Shown one piece after another: positions 1 through 9,182 of a stretch of 64,000 bases of DNA. The position numbers were made by a program, and so were the translations under genes. The stretch is from Paraburkholderia saeva (GTDB taxonomy: Bacteria; Pseudomonadota; Gammaproteobacteria; Burkholderiales; Burkholderiaceae). Location: contig NZ_CAJQZC010000010.1 of NCBI RefSeq assembly GCF_907164555.1, positions 124,001 to 188,000 on the forward strand, read 5' to 3'. The notes below the pieces were generated by a model, which made no database searches, had not been told where the DNA came from, and worked only from the letters and a program-made list of their open reading frames with translations. Position 1 is the first letter of the stretch, and every line of letters starts with the position of its first letter.

Positions 1-690
1 CGCAACCCCATCGACAGGAAGACCCCCGAACCTGCCGGAATAGCGATGCGCACGCGTCGGCCTTTGCTGACGTTGACGTAACGACGCCTGTGAGGCGACT
101 GCATGCAGGCCGCTTTCCGGTCATTCACGCTGCAGCAACGGCGAATGTCAGGGTAAGGGTTGAGCTTTTCCTCCCTGGATACCGTCTGAATTCCGGTTGG
201 CTGGAGCCGCGCGATCTACGCGAACCCGACCATGTATGTATCTCAATCGTTGAACTGTACGCGTTTAGCCACTTCGCCGTAAGCCGCCGATCAAAAACAT
301 TCAGTACGCGAAAGCGGCAGCTTCGGGGCGGTATGGCTCAGCGGGTACAACGTGGCTTCTGCTCGATCCAGCGAGACTGATAGCTTGAATTTCGACAATG
401 GCCGACGGCCCGACTAGCGTGATTGTCAAGTCAATAATCTGCGCCGGTGTGGATTAACCGTTCGAGTGTCCATGCGAGCGTTCTGGCGGACGGCCGTAGA
501 TGGTCGGGAGCCGCGGTTTCCGATACCAGCCAAAATTCAACAATGAGTGTGCCGCTCCATTCAGTGAAGGGCGGCTTTGTATCTACAGTGCGCAGGCAGT
601 AGTCGACAGTATGTGAAACCGGTCGTAGTTCCTTGAATGCTGATGGATGGGTGCAGCATTTGACGGACGCGCACGCACGCACTCAGTCAT
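1..690. other. no supported gene
   Basis: Short open frames exist on both strands, but none has a ribosome binding site, a recognisable domain or the GC-rich third positions of neighbouring genes. The base composition is more balanced than in most of the window, which suits decayed or non-coding DNA. It is the 3' flank of the LysR gene that follows. I see no tRNA, no insertion-sequence end and no clear terminator. Confidence 0.5.
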
Positions 691-1599
691 TCAGGCAGCG
701 CCGGCCAGGCGCTCACGCACAATTGCAAAGGCCCGTTCAGCAGCAGGGACGAGGGTTCGCCCTTTAAGGCGGACAATCCCTAGCGTCAGTTCCATGTCAG
801 GCTGCGGGGTGACGTTAAGCAGCTCCGCCTTTCCAGTTTGTACGGTCGTGCGCATCCCAAAATCGGTCGACGTGACGATCGCGTCGCACAACGAAACAAG
901 GTCATGTATGGCAGGAAGATCGCTGGCGATCACAGCAAAGTGATCTGCGAACGGCGCGGCGAGACCGTAAAGCTCCATGAAGCGGCGCGCGAGGGAGTCC
1001 TCGAGATATCCCGTCGCAATCAGTGGAAACTGCATCAGTTCCTTTATTGTGACCGCCGGGAGCTTCGACAGCGGGTGACCGATGCGCCCATACCAGCCGA
1101 AACGACACCGATAGACTGGTTCTACGGCTATGTCAGGATGACAAGCGACAACCCTGATGTCTCCGATAAAGAAGTCGAGTTTTTCTTCCAGCAATAACTG
1201 CATCAGCCGGTCGGACGTGTCAATTACAGAGCGCAGCTTTACCTGCGGGGAAGTCTTGAGCAGCTGAACCATGATCGGTTTCAGGAGCGGACCTGCAAGC
1301 GATGACCCCATCCCAAACGTCAGCGTCCCCGCGCCGCCTGCGCGCATGAGCTCCATAGCCCGCATACCTTCCTTCTCTTCGAAGACAACCCGCCGCGCGC
1401 GTTCCGCGAACGCGTAGGCGTAGGCAGTGGGTTGCAGCCGGCGATCAGTCCGGTCAAACAGCGGTACACCAAGCGATTCTTCGAGCGCCCGGACGCTCCG
1501 GGATAGCGCCGGCTGACTCAGATGGACGCTCGCCGCAGCGGCGCTCAGCGAACCTTCACTTAACAGGGCCAGAAAATGTTGAAATTGGCGGGTGTTCAC
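691..1599 (-). CDS. LysR-family transcriptional regulator
   Basis: DNA-binding activator or repressor of about 302 residues, a usual LysR length. The N-terminal helix-turn-helix is clear (LSAAAASVHLSQPALSRSVR, then LEESLGVPLFDR), followed by a periplasmic-binding-like effector domain from about residue 90. I start it at a GTG at 1599 (VNTRQFQHF) because LysR proteins begin a few residues before this motif; an ATG at 1659 would add 20 unrelated residues. It is divergent from the amidotransferase gene at 1710 across roughly 110 bases, the classic arrangement for a LysR regulator of the neighbouring operon. The co-inducer is unknown. Confidence 0.93.
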   Translation of the reverse strand: MNTRQFQHFLALLSEGSLSAAAASVHLSQPALSRSVRALEESLGVPLFDRTDRRLQPTAYAYAFAERARRVVFEEKEGMRAMELMRAGGAGTLTFGMGSSLAGPLLKPIMVQLLKTSPQVKLRSVIDTSDRLMQLLLEEKLDFFIGDIRVVACHPDIAVEPVYRCRFGWYGRIGHPLSKLPAVTIKELMQFPLIATGYLEDSLARRFMELYGLAAPFADHFAVIASDLPAIHDLVSLCDAIVTSTDFGMRTTVQTGKAELLNVTPQPDMELTLGIVRLKGRTLVPAAERAFAIVRERLAGAA

Positions 1600-1709
1600 G
1601 GGGCGGCTATCAGTTGCAATAAATGCAATATATACCAAATAAATATGCAATTTACACAATTAAGTGGGATGCCTAGACTCGCTCGACAATTTCAGGATTT
1701 CCAGCAGAC

Positions 1710-2498
1710 ATGAACCACCCGAACCCTCGTCGACCCGTCGTTGCAATTGTGGCTGATCGCTTCGAACGTCAGAAGCACGCGACGCATGCAGTTCTTGAGG
1801 GATACGTGCATGCACTCGCGCAGGTTGCGAAAGTGCTTCCAATAATCGTCCCGGCCCATGCCGAAGGGGTTGACGCGGAAACACTCATCTCTTCGATCGA
1901 CGGCTTTCTGCTGACCGGCAGCCCTTCGAATGTCGCCGCTGAGCGCTACGATGCGCCGCCGCTACCTGTGTCCACGGTTATTGATCCGGCGCGCGATGCG
2001 GTCTCGTTGCAACTGCTCCCACTGATTCTTGAGGCTGGCTTGCCATTTCTCGGAATCTGCCGCGGTTTTCAGGAGCTCAATGTCGCGTTCGGTGGCAGCC
2101 TTGAGCGAGCCGTCCATGATCAGCCAGGGCGCCTTGACCACCGGGAGGGAGACCACGAACGGCCGGTAGAGCGCTGGTACGACGACCGCCACGCGATCGG
2201 GATCATTCCGGGAGGGCGTCTCGCGAAGTTGAGCGCTCAGGCAACTGTGATGGTCAACTCTCTGCACCATCAGGGTGTCGACAGGTTGGGTGAAGGATTG
2301 CGCGTCGAGGCAAAAGCGCCCGATGGCCTGATTGAAGCCATCTCGGTTGAGTCGGCAACGCAGTTCACGCTGGGCGTGCAGTGGCACCCCGAAATGCGGG
2401 TTGGTGACAGCCCGCTTGCGCACGCGATCTTTACCGCGTTTGGCGACGCCTGCCGGACCCGGCAAGAAGAACGCCTGCAATCTCACCATTCAAACTGA
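1710..2498 (+). CDS. gamma-glutamyl-gamma-aminobutyrate hydrolase family protein (class I amidotransferase, peptidase C26)
   Basis: Cytosolic hydrolase of 262 residues in the PuuD family, whose members cleave gamma-glutamyl amide bonds. The nucleophile elbow PFLGICRGFQELN puts the catalytic Cys at about residue 117. GVQWHPEMR supplies the His (about 226) and Glu (about 228) of the triad. SLHHQGVDRL is the usual substrate loop. It is first in a co-oriented set with a DUF2817 hydrolase, an MHS importer and a porin, so it probably works on an imported amide or gamma-glutamyl compound rather than on putrescine; no other puu genes are present. Substrate is inferred only. Confidence 0.9.
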   Translation: MNHPNPRRPVVAIVADRFERQKHATHAVLEGYVHALAQVAKVLPIIVPAHAEGVDAETLISSIDGFLLTGSPSNVAAERYDAPPLPVSTVIDPARDAVSLQLLPLILEAGLPFLGICRGFQELNVAFGGSLERAVHDQPGRLDHREGDHERPVERWYDDRHAIGIIPGGRLAKLSAQATVMVNSLHHQGVDRLGEGLRVEAKAPDGLIEAISVESATQFTLGVQWHPEMRVGDSPLAHAIFTAFGDACRTRQEERLQSHHSN

Positions 2499-2513
2499 AT
2501 AGTTATACTGATC

Positions 2514-3620
2514 GTGGCACAACCTGAAATCAACAAGCTGTTCAGCAACAGCTATGCCGAAGCCCGGGAGAAATTTCTCGACGTGGCATCCCGACGCGGG
2601 CTCGCCGTCGATTCGTACACACTGCCGCTGAGCGGGGCCGACGGCGAGACCCTGGCGACCGATGTCGTTCTTGACGGACCGGTCGGAGCGTCAAACCTGC
2701 TGCTCGTTATCAGCGGATGCCATGGCGTTGAAGGCTACTGCGGATCCGCAATCCAGACAGGCCTTCTCGAGCTTGCTCTGGATCCGGCCGCCAGATTTGA
2801 AGCCGAAAATACCGCCGTGCTTCATGTACACGCCATCAATCCGTATGGCTTCTCCCATACGCGCCGTGTTACGCAGGAAAACGTCGACCTGAATCGCAAC
2901 TTTGTTGACTTCTCAACCGGGCTTCCGGAAAACGGTGGCTATGCGGAAATCCATGATCTGCTTCTGCCGCCCGAGTGGCCGCCGCGAAAAGAAAATGAGG
3001 CGCATCTGAACGAGTTTCGTGAACGCGTCGGTGCACGGGGCTTCCAGCGCGCTGTTTCGCTGGGCCAGTATGCGTTCAGTGACGGACTGCACTTCGGCGG
3101 ACTGGCGCCGACGTGGAGCAACGAGACGTTCCGGAAAATTCTGCGGAAATATGCCACTACATGCCGGCAAATCGGATCGATCGACATCCACACCGGTCTC
3201 GGCCCGTACGGGGTGGGCGAGCGCATTTTCGCGGCGCCTGACAACCCGGCTACGTTGGCCCGCTCGCGCCGATGGTGGGGCGACAACCTCACCTCGGTTT
3301 CTGCCGGGACGTCCGCAAGTATTCCGCTGACCGGTCCCATCCAGGCATCGCTCTCGCAAGAGTGCCCACAGGCATTACAGACGAATGTGTGTCTTGAGTT
3401 TGGCACCTACCCCATGGAGGAAGTCATTCTCGCCATGCGGGCTGAGCACTGGTTGCACCGCTACGGCTGCGCAGACGAGTCCCGGCGGAACGCCGTCAAG
3501 GCCGCACTCAAGCGCGCCTTCTACCCGCAATCCGACGACTGGAAACTGGCGGTCTGGGTACAGGGACGTGAAGTCTGTCTGCAGTCGCTCAACGGTCTGC
3601 AAAGAGTCGTTGGCGAGTAA
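2514..3620 (+). CDS. DUF2817 family M14-like zinc hydrolase
   Basis: Predicted zinc carboxypeptidase or deacylase of 368 residues. Zinc ligands fit an M14 fold: HGVE (His about 70, Glu about 73) and a second His in SIDIHTGLG (about 226). The substrate-binding motif NVDLNRNF lies near residue 130, and a catalytic Glu sits in CLEFGTYP (about 295). The start is a GTG 15 bases after the preceding stop, so the two genes are very likely co-translated. Together they look like a two-step amide or peptide breakdown unit served by the transporter and porin downstream. Confidence 0.88.
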   Translation: MAQPEINKLFSNSYAEAREKFLDVASRRGLAVDSYTLPLSGADGETLATDVVLDGPVGASNLLLVISGCHGVEGYCGSAIQTGLLELALDPAARFEAENTAVLHVHAINPYGFSHTRRVTQENVDLNRNFVDFSTGLPENGGYAEIHDLLLPPEWPPRKENEAHLNEFRERVGARGFQRAVSLGQYAFSDGLHFGGLAPTWSNETFRKILRKYATTCRQIGSIDIHTGLGPYGVGERIFAAPDNPATLARSRRWWGDNLTSVSAGTSASIPLTGPIQASLSQECPQALQTNVCLEFGTYPMEEVILAMRAEHWLHRYGCADESRRNAVKAALKRAFYPQSDDWKLAVWVQGREVCLQSLNGLQRVVGE

Positions 3621-3686
3621 GCCTGGCATACGAGCCTGTTCAGGTGCTGCAAAGCATCCCGGAAATCACAAGAGGAGACACACGAC

Positions 3687-5003
3687 ATGACCACTTCCAG
3701 CACGTTTGAAGCTGGTCGGCAAGATAGCAGCGGCGTGCGTCAGACACGCCCTGCGATCAGCCGCGTAGCGGTAGCAGGGGCGGTAGCAGGTAACGCGCTC
3801 GAGTTCTACGATTTTGTCATCTACGCGTTCTTTGCCGTCTATATCGGCCGGACCTTCTTCCCAGTTGGCGGAGAGTTTGGCAGCCTGCTGGCGTCGATGG
3901 CAACCTTTGGCGTCGGCTTCGTTATCCGTCCGCTGGGAGCAGTCCTGATCGGCAGATTCGCCGACAGAGTCGGGCGCAAGCCGGCGATGATCCTCACCGT
4001 CGTGCTGATCACGGTCGGCACCCTGGGTCTTGCCGTGACACCAGGTTATTTGGCTATCGGCACGACGGCGCCGATCATTGTGGTGATCTGTCGGTTGGTC
4101 CAGGGGTTCGCCCTTGGTGGAGAGGTCGGGCCCTCGACAGCGTTTCTCATCGAAGCTGCACCTGCGCACCGCCGGGGTCTTTACGCGAGCTGGCAACTCG
4201 CGAGTCAGGGTATCGCGGTCACCGTCGCTGGCTTGACCGGCGTGGCGGTTTCGCTGTCGCTCACCACGTCACAACTCGCCAGCTGGGGATGGAGGCTTCC
4301 ATTCCTGTTCAGTCTCCTGCTGGTTCCGGTCGCAACCTATATCCGCCGAAATATCCCTGAAACGCTTGAACACGAACAGGGAGAGATCACGACACAACGT
4401 GAAACGAGCCGACTCTCAGGGAACCTTCGCTTCGTCGTGCTTGGCACGCTGGTCCTGTTGGCCGGTGCGGTCTCCTCGCAGGTCGGCAACTACATGACGA
4501 CCTATGCGATTCAGGTCCTCAAGCTGTCACCGACGCTTGCTCAAATGAGCGTTCTGGTTGGCGGGGCGTTGACGTTTGTGTTTGGTCTGGCTGGAGGTGT
4601 TCTTTGTGACGCACGAGGGCGGAAGTTCGCGATGGTCACGCCGCGCATCGCCCTGGCCGTTCTGATCGTACCGATGTTCTGTTGGATCAACGCGGCGCCG
4701 GGGGCCATGAGCCTCCTCATCACGACGGCCGTGCTGGCATCGCTCACAGCGGCCAGCGCTGCCGGAGGCCTGGTTGCCATTCCTGAATTGATGCCGGCAG
4801 CCTTTCGTAGCACAGGCATCGCTATTACCTATGGTGTGGGAACTGCAATCTTTGGCGGCACGACCCCGTTTGCCGTTACCTGGATCATCTCCGTTACCCA
4901 TAGTGCACTGGCTCCCGCTTACTACGTTGTGGCAACCAGCGTAATCAGCCTCGTCGCGACAGCGTGGCTGCCTGAAACGCGCAACCGGCTTATCGGTGAG
5001 TGA
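3687..5003 (+). CDS. MFS transporter, metabolite:H+ symporter (MHS) family
   Basis: Inner-membrane importer of 438 residues with about 12 hydrophobic segments. The opening GNALEFYDFVIYAFFAVYIG is diagnostic of the MHS group (ProP, ShiA, KgtP relatives), and the loop 2-3 signature GRFADRVGRKPAM is present. A Shine-Dalgarno sequence (AGGAGA) precedes the ATG. MHS carriers take up small organic acids or zwitterions with protons; here it probably imports the substrate of the two hydrolases upstream. Confidence 0.92.
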   Translation: MTTSSTFEAGRQDSSGVRQTRPAISRVAVAGAVAGNALEFYDFVIYAFFAVYIGRTFFPVGGEFGSLLASMATFGVGFVIRPLGAVLIGRFADRVGRKPAMILTVVLITVGTLGLAVTPGYLAIGTTAPIIVVICRLVQGFALGGEVGPSTAFLIEAAPAHRRGLYASWQLASQGIAVTVAGLTGVAVSLSLTTSQLASWGWRLPFLFSLLLVPVATYIRRNIPETLEHEQGEITTQRETSRLSGNLRFVVLGTLVLLAGAVSSQVGNYMTTYAIQVLKLSPTLAQMSVLVGGALTFVFGLAGGVLCDARGRKFAMVTPRIALAVLIVPMFCWINAAPGAMSLLITTAVLASLTAASAAGGLVAIPELMPAAFRSTGIAITYGVGTAIFGGTTPFAVTWIISVTHSALAPAYYVVATSVISLVATAWLPETRNRLIGE

Positions 5004-5111
5004 CCAGCAGGGGTGCATTGAGATCCAGGGTTATTGAGAAGTATCCAGGCGGGGCCAACACCCGCCAGGGAGCACTGTTTTTTAAATCAACAAACGTTGT
5101 CAGGAAAATAA

Positions 5112-6197
5112 ATGAAGAGACACCACATTGCTGCAATGCTGATGCTCCAGTCGATCGGCAGCGGCGCATTTGCCCAGTCTTCGATAACGATTTACGGCAG
5201 TGTTGACAACGGCATTACCTACGTCAACAACGTAGGCGGAAAGTCGGTAGTCAAGATGCAGGATGGCATCAACAAATCCAACGCGCTCGGTTTCACCGGC
5301 ACCGAAGATCTTGGCGGAGGCTTGCATTCGATCTTCAAGCTCGAGAACGGCTTCTCTCTGAATAGCGGAGCGCTTGGTCAAGGGCTGATGTTCGGCAAGC
5401 AGGCGTATGTCGGGCTCGGGAAATCCGGCGTGGGTGATGTCTACCTCGGCCGCCAGTACGACTACACGCTGCAGCTTGAACGGTATATGCAGCCATTCCT
5501 GAACTGCGGGATTATGGTCTTCGAGAACGGTGACCTGGATCGCGCGTCTGGCGAGCGTCTGAACAACGCAGTGCAATTCAACAGTGCAAATTTTGGTGGA
5601 TTCACCTTCGGTGCCATGTATGCGTTTGGGCAGAACGCCGGCACTTCGTCCACCAATATCGGGCGCGCGTACAGCGGGAACGTCCAGTACGGCTATGGAC
5701 CGTTTTCGGCTGCTTTGGTGGTGACCGACATCAACAAGGTTGCGGTATTGGCGGGAGCAACTGGGGCGCCGACTCTGCTCGGCCAGCGGTTGACCCCCTC
5801 GACTGTACTTCTGGTGGACAATCAGCGCATCCTGGGTGCGGCGGGTATGTACACGTTTGGCAGCTGGCGCGCGTCGGCGATCTACACCAATACCAGGCTC
5901 CAGTTGAATGGCAACTCGGCCACCGACCAGGTGGTACACGTCGGCGGCGACTACCGTCCGCAGCCTGATGTCGATCTCGCGGCCAAGGTGTCCTACGACA
6001 AGCTTGACGGTTCACACTGGTATTCCGTTGCGGCGAGCGCGGATTATCTGCTGTCAAAACAAACCGATATCTATCTTGAGCTCGTGGGCCAGAAGGCGGG
6101 TGGAGCGTCCGGGACGGTCGCGTCGATCGCGGTGATGGGTCCTTCGTCGACCGACTCCCAGTTCGTATCCCGGGTTGGCCTTCGGCACTTCTTCTGA
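5112..6197 (+). CDS. Gram-negative porin (Burkholderia OmpC-like)
   Basis: Outer-membrane trimeric porin of 361 residues. Residues 1-21 form a signal peptide ending GAFA before QSS. The mature protein opens with SSITIYGSVDNGITY, typical of beta-proteobacterial porins, and ends in a terminal Phe (VGLRHFF), the outer-membrane assembly signal. AGGAAAATAA before the ATG is a good ribosome binding site. It is last in the LysR-controlled catabolic set and probably admits that pathway's substrate. Confidence 0.93.
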   Translation: MKRHHIAAMLMLQSIGSGAFAQSSITIYGSVDNGITYVNNVGGKSVVKMQDGINKSNALGFTGTEDLGGGLHSIFKLENGFSLNSGALGQGLMFGKQAYVGLGKSGVGDVYLGRQYDYTLQLERYMQPFLNCGIMVFENGDLDRASGERLNNAVQFNSANFGGFTFGAMYAFGQNAGTSSTNIGRAYSGNVQYGYGPFSAALVVTDINKVAVLAGATGAPTLLGQRLTPSTVLLVDNQRILGAAGMYTFGSWRASAIYTNTRLQLNGNSATDQVVHVGGDYRPQPDVDLAAKVSYDKLDGSHWYSVAASADYLLSKQTDIYLELVGQKAGGASGTVASIAVMGPSSTDSQFVSRVGLRHFF

Positions 6198-6261
6198 TTT
6201 CACGTGACTCCGACGCGACGTCGCCCGACGCAACAATTGGCAAGAACGCTTCGAATACCTG

Positions 6262-6669
6262 ATGGAAATTGAATCGCTGTTGTTTCCGGTTGCTGCGATT
6301 CTTGTCGAACCGGCGGCGGAACCCGAGTGGTTTTGCCGGCCCGATCACGCACAGGCCGCTGTCATATGCGAATACGGCGACGTGCGGGACATACTGCTGA
6401 AGCTACCGGAATGCTGGACGATCGTTTCAGGAGCCCGAGTGCTTGGGCTACATGATGACGTCGATATTACGGAAGCAGACCCGCGCTTCAATGGCACGCT
6501 CGGGGAGACGGGGTTCGCTGTGGTTCGGCATGATCCTGCCGCTCTTTTTGTCATGCTCATGACGATAGGTGCTGCGGAAGCCGTGTTACTGCCGAAACGG
6601 CCATTCCTTGACCGCCATTCGTTCAATATGTGCATTCCCGGCATGCCCGACCTTCGTCGCGACACCTGA
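6262..6669 (+). CDS. hypothetical protein, weakly supported
   Basis: Possible 135-residue protein directly after the porin. It is balanced in composition, with one modest hydrophobic stretch (AALFVMLMTIGAAEAVLL), and synonymous positions are moderately GC-rich as in the upstream genes. There is no clear ribosome binding site and no domain I recognise. It may be a real orphan or a remnant. Confidence 0.35.
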   Translation: MEIESLLFPVAAILVEPAAEPEWFCRPDHAQAAVICEYGDVRDILLKLPECWTIVSGARVLGLHDDVDITEADPRFNGTLGETGFAVVRHDPAALFVMLMTIGAAEAVLLPKRPFLDRHSFNMCIPGMPDLRRDT

Positions 6670-6960
6670 AAAATGCAGCAATATTCGCCAGACAAGCCCT
6701 CGACAGAAAGCTGCCGCACGACTGCGCATGCAACATCAGATTGTGCGGCCAGCGCTGACCGCACTCGAGTTCAGTCTGCTCCGAAATCTCAAGCGCGTCA
6801 TCGACTTCAATGCCAGGGTACCTGATGGTGCTTTCAATCTTGCGATGTCCTGTTGGCCACCCCTGACCGTTTCTATTCGGGTCTGTTGCGCGTTTTTTGG
6901 AGTCTATTGTGCAGGGACAAGTAACCGCTTTGAAGCGTGCTGACGAAAACACTTGAATTC
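6670..6960. other. intergenic, no gene seen
   Basis: About 290 bases before the TetR promoter region. I find no domain-bearing frame and no strong hairpin. Confidence 0.5.
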
Positions 6961-6979
6961 TTGAACGTACAGTCATAAT
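6961..6979 (+). promoter_or_regulatory. candidate TetR operator (copy 1)
   Basis: TTGAACGTACAGTCATAAT lies just upstream of the tetR start at 6989. Its core GAACGTACAGTC is an imperfect palindrome around GTAC. A near copy, TTGAACGAATGGTCATGAAT, lies at the start of the efflux gene at 7633-7652. The shared pattern TTGAACG-N4-GTCAT suggests one repressor bound at both genes. Confidence 0.6.
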
Positions 6980-6988
6980 ATACGCAGG

Positions 6989-7615
6989 ATGAACAAGCCT
7001 GCCATCTCCCGTAAACCCTCTGTCTCGCCGGGTCGCGGTCGCCCGCGCGAGTTCGACGAACAAACGGTACTGACCCGCGCCAGTGAGGTTTTCTGGAGTC
7101 ACGGTTATCACGCCACATCGGTGGACGATCTTTGCAAGGCGACCGGCGTGCTGCGCGGTAGCCTGTACGGCGTGTTTGGCGACAAGCACGGGCTGATGCT
7201 GGCCGCGCTCGACCACTACGCGGACGGCTCGATTGCACGGCTCGCCGAACGTCTGAATGCGAACGTGCCGCCCGAAGAAGCGCTGCGAGACGCGCTGATG
7301 CACCACGTGCGCGCCGCGTCGGCGCTGAATGCGCAACGCGCCTGTTTCATCACCAACGCCACGCTCGAAATGTCTGCCGACGACATCGCATTGCGCGAGC
7401 GTATCGAATGCATCCAGCGCCGCACGATCACGCTGCTGTCGGCGGCGGTTATTCGTGGACAGGCAAGCGGCGCGTTCGACACCACGCTCGATGAGAAATC
7501 CGTCGGCGAATTCCTGTTATGCATCACACAAGGGCTGCGCGTGCTCGGCAAAACGCCGCGCGACGAAGCACAGCTCACTTCCATCGTCGATCTCGCCCTG
7601 CGCGCGCTCGTCTGA
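6989..7615 (+). CDS. TetR/AcrR-family transcriptional repressor
   Basis: Regulator of 208 residues. The N-terminal TetR helix-turn-helix spans roughly residues 20-70 (GRPREFDEQTVL, then TSVDDLCKATGVLRGSLYGVF), followed by a helical ligand domain. It ends 25 bases before the DHA2 efflux pump on the same strand, so it very likely represses both itself and the pump. AGGA precedes the ATG closely and the leader is short. A run of eight or more T follows the stop without a clear hairpin. Confidence 0.94.
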   Translation: MNKPAISRKPSVSPGRGRPREFDEQTVLTRASEVFWSHGYHATSVDDLCKATGVLRGSLYGVFGDKHGLMLAALDHYADGSIARLAERLNANVPPEEALRDALMHHVRAASALNAQRACFITNATLEMSADDIALRERIECIQRRTITLLSAAVIRGQASGAFDTTLDEKSVGEFLLCITQGLRVLGKTPRDEAQLTSIVDLALRALV

Positions 7616-7632
7616 TTTTTTTTCGTTAATTT

Positions 7633-7652
7633 TTGAACGAATGGTCATGAAT
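7633..7652 (+). promoter_or_regulatory. candidate TetR operator (copy 2)
   Basis: TTGAACGAATGGTCATGAAT matches the site upstream of tetR in the pattern TTGAACG-N4-GTCAT. It overlaps the possible start codons of the efflux gene (7641 and 7647). Binding there could block transcription from the tetR promoter or a local promoter. Confidence 0.55.
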
Positions 7653-9182
7653 AATCAATCCATGGAGCCTGCTGTATCGGGCGCGGTGACACCTCGCGCT
7701 ATGGGCGACACGCCGCGCGCGCGTCCGGCGGCTCAACCGCAGCGGTTCGAGCGACCAGGGTACGCGCTGACCGTGCTCTTCATCGGCGCGTTCCTCGCGC
7801 CGCTCGATTACTTCATCGTCAATCTTGCGCTGCCGTCGATCCATACCGGCCTGCATGCCACCGACGCCCAGCTGCAGCTGATCGTCTCCGCCTATGCGTC
7901 GGCCTATGCGGTGTTGCTGATCACGGGCGGGCGCCTCGGCGATCTGTTTGGCCGCAAGCGCATGTTCATGGGCGGCATGGCGGCGTTCGTACTCGCATCG
8001 GCGCTGTGCGGCTTTGCGACTTCCGGGCACATGCTCGTGCTCTCGCGCATTGTGCAGGGCATCGCCGCAGCGGTCATGGCACCACAGGTACTCGCGACGA
8101 TCCGCGCAGTCGTCCCGCCGCACCAGCAAACCAGAGTGATGAGTTTCTACGGCTTCGTATTCGGGCTTTCGTCGATCGTCGGGCAACTGGGCGGCGGCGC
8201 GCTCATCACGTATCACCCGTTCGGTCTCGACTGGCGCAGCATTTTCCTGCTTAACATTCCCGTCGGCATCCTGGCGTTTCTCGGCACGTGGCGCTTTGTG
8301 CCGGAGAGTCATCCGGCCGAAAGCACGGGCGTCGACCTGAAGGGCGTGGGGCTGCTGTCGCTGCTGCTGATGCTGGTCATCTATCCGATGACGCATGGCC
8401 GCGAAGCCGGATGGCCCGCGTGGACCTTCGTGATGTTCGCGCTCAGCGTGCCAGTATTCGCGCTCTTTATCGCCGTCGAGCGCCGCATCGAGCGCGCGGG
8501 CGGTCATCCGCTTGTCGATCTGAAGCTGTTCCGTAATCCGGCCTTCGCGACCGGTCTGGTGCTCGCGTTCCTGTTTTACTGCGAAAGCGCGTTCTTCCTG
8601 ACGTACGGTATTTATCTGCAGACCGGTCTGCACTGGTCGCCGTTTGCCTCCGGTATCGCGATCATGCCGTTCGCGAGCGGCTTTATCGTTGGCCCGTTCA
8701 TGTCGCCGGCCATCGTGCGGCGCATCGGCAGCCATGTGCTGACGCTAGGCTTTGCGATGCTGGCGACGGGCTTTTCGGTGACGACGTGGGCGGCTGGCCA
8801 GAGCGCGATTCCGGAGCCGGTTTTCTATCTTGGCCTCATCTGCGCGGGGATAGGACAGGGGCTCGTCCTGCCTTCGCTGATGCGCATCGTGCTTGCCGAG
8901 GTCGTGCCGGAAAAGGCGGGGCTCGCCTCGGGCATCGTTTCGTCGACGCTGCAGATCGGCGCGGCATTCGGCACCGCTGCAATCAGTGGTGTGTTCTTCG
9001 GCGTACTCGGACATGAGACCACGCCTGCTGCCTGGTCGCACGCGTTTCAGGTCTGTATTGGCATTATCACTGTGCTGCTGTTCGTCTGCATTGCCTTGAG
9101 CATGCTGCTGGTCCGGCATCAGCGAGTCGCGGCGCGGAATGCGCGATCGGGACCCACCCTGATTGCGACGAAGCCCGATTAA
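7641..9182 (+). CDS. MFS drug efflux transporter, DHA2 (EmrB/QacA) family
   Basis: Inner-membrane proton antiporter of about 513 residues with 14 predicted helices. Signatures include LDYFIVNLALPSIHTGL in helix 1, GRLGDLFGRKRMFMGG in loop 2-3 and a motif-C-like GFVFGLSSIVGQLGGG. ATGs at 7641 and 7647 are both possible and a third lies at 7662; none has a good ribosome binding site, so coupling to tetR or a near-leaderless start is likely. Substrates are unknown, probably hydrophobic drugs. Confidence 0.92.
   Translation: MVMNNQSMEPAVSGAVTPRAMGDTPRARPAAQPQRFERPGYALTVLFIGAFLAPLDYFIVNLALPSIHTGLHATDAQLQLIVSAYASAYAVLLITGGRLGDLFGRKRMFMGGMAAFVLASALCGFATSGHMLVLSRIVQGIAAAVMAPQVLATIRAVVPPHQQTRVMSFYGFVFGLSSIVGQLGGGALITYHPFGLDWRSIFLLNIPVGILAFLGTWRFVPESHPAESTGVDLKGVGLLSLLLMLVIYPMTHGREAGWPAWTFVMFALSVPVFALFIAVERRIERAGGHPLVDLKLFRNPAFATGLVLAFLFYCESAFFLTYGIYLQTGLHWSPFASGIAIMPFASGFIVGPFMSPAIVRRIGSHVLTLGFAMLATGFSVTTWAAGQSAIPEPVFYLGLICAGIGQGLVLPSLMRIVLAEVVPEKAGLASGIVSSTLQIGAAFGTAAISGVFFGVLGHETTPAAWSHAFQVCIGIITVLLFVCIALSMLLVRHQRVAARNARSGPTLIATKPD

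Noticed and set aside
90-682. Short open frames on both strands at the left edge
   Set aside because: No ribosome site, no domain, and base usage unlike neighbouring genes.
7329-7640. Longer start for the DHA2 pump inside tetR
   Set aside because: The added residues are a frame-shifted reading of tetR and not transporter-like.
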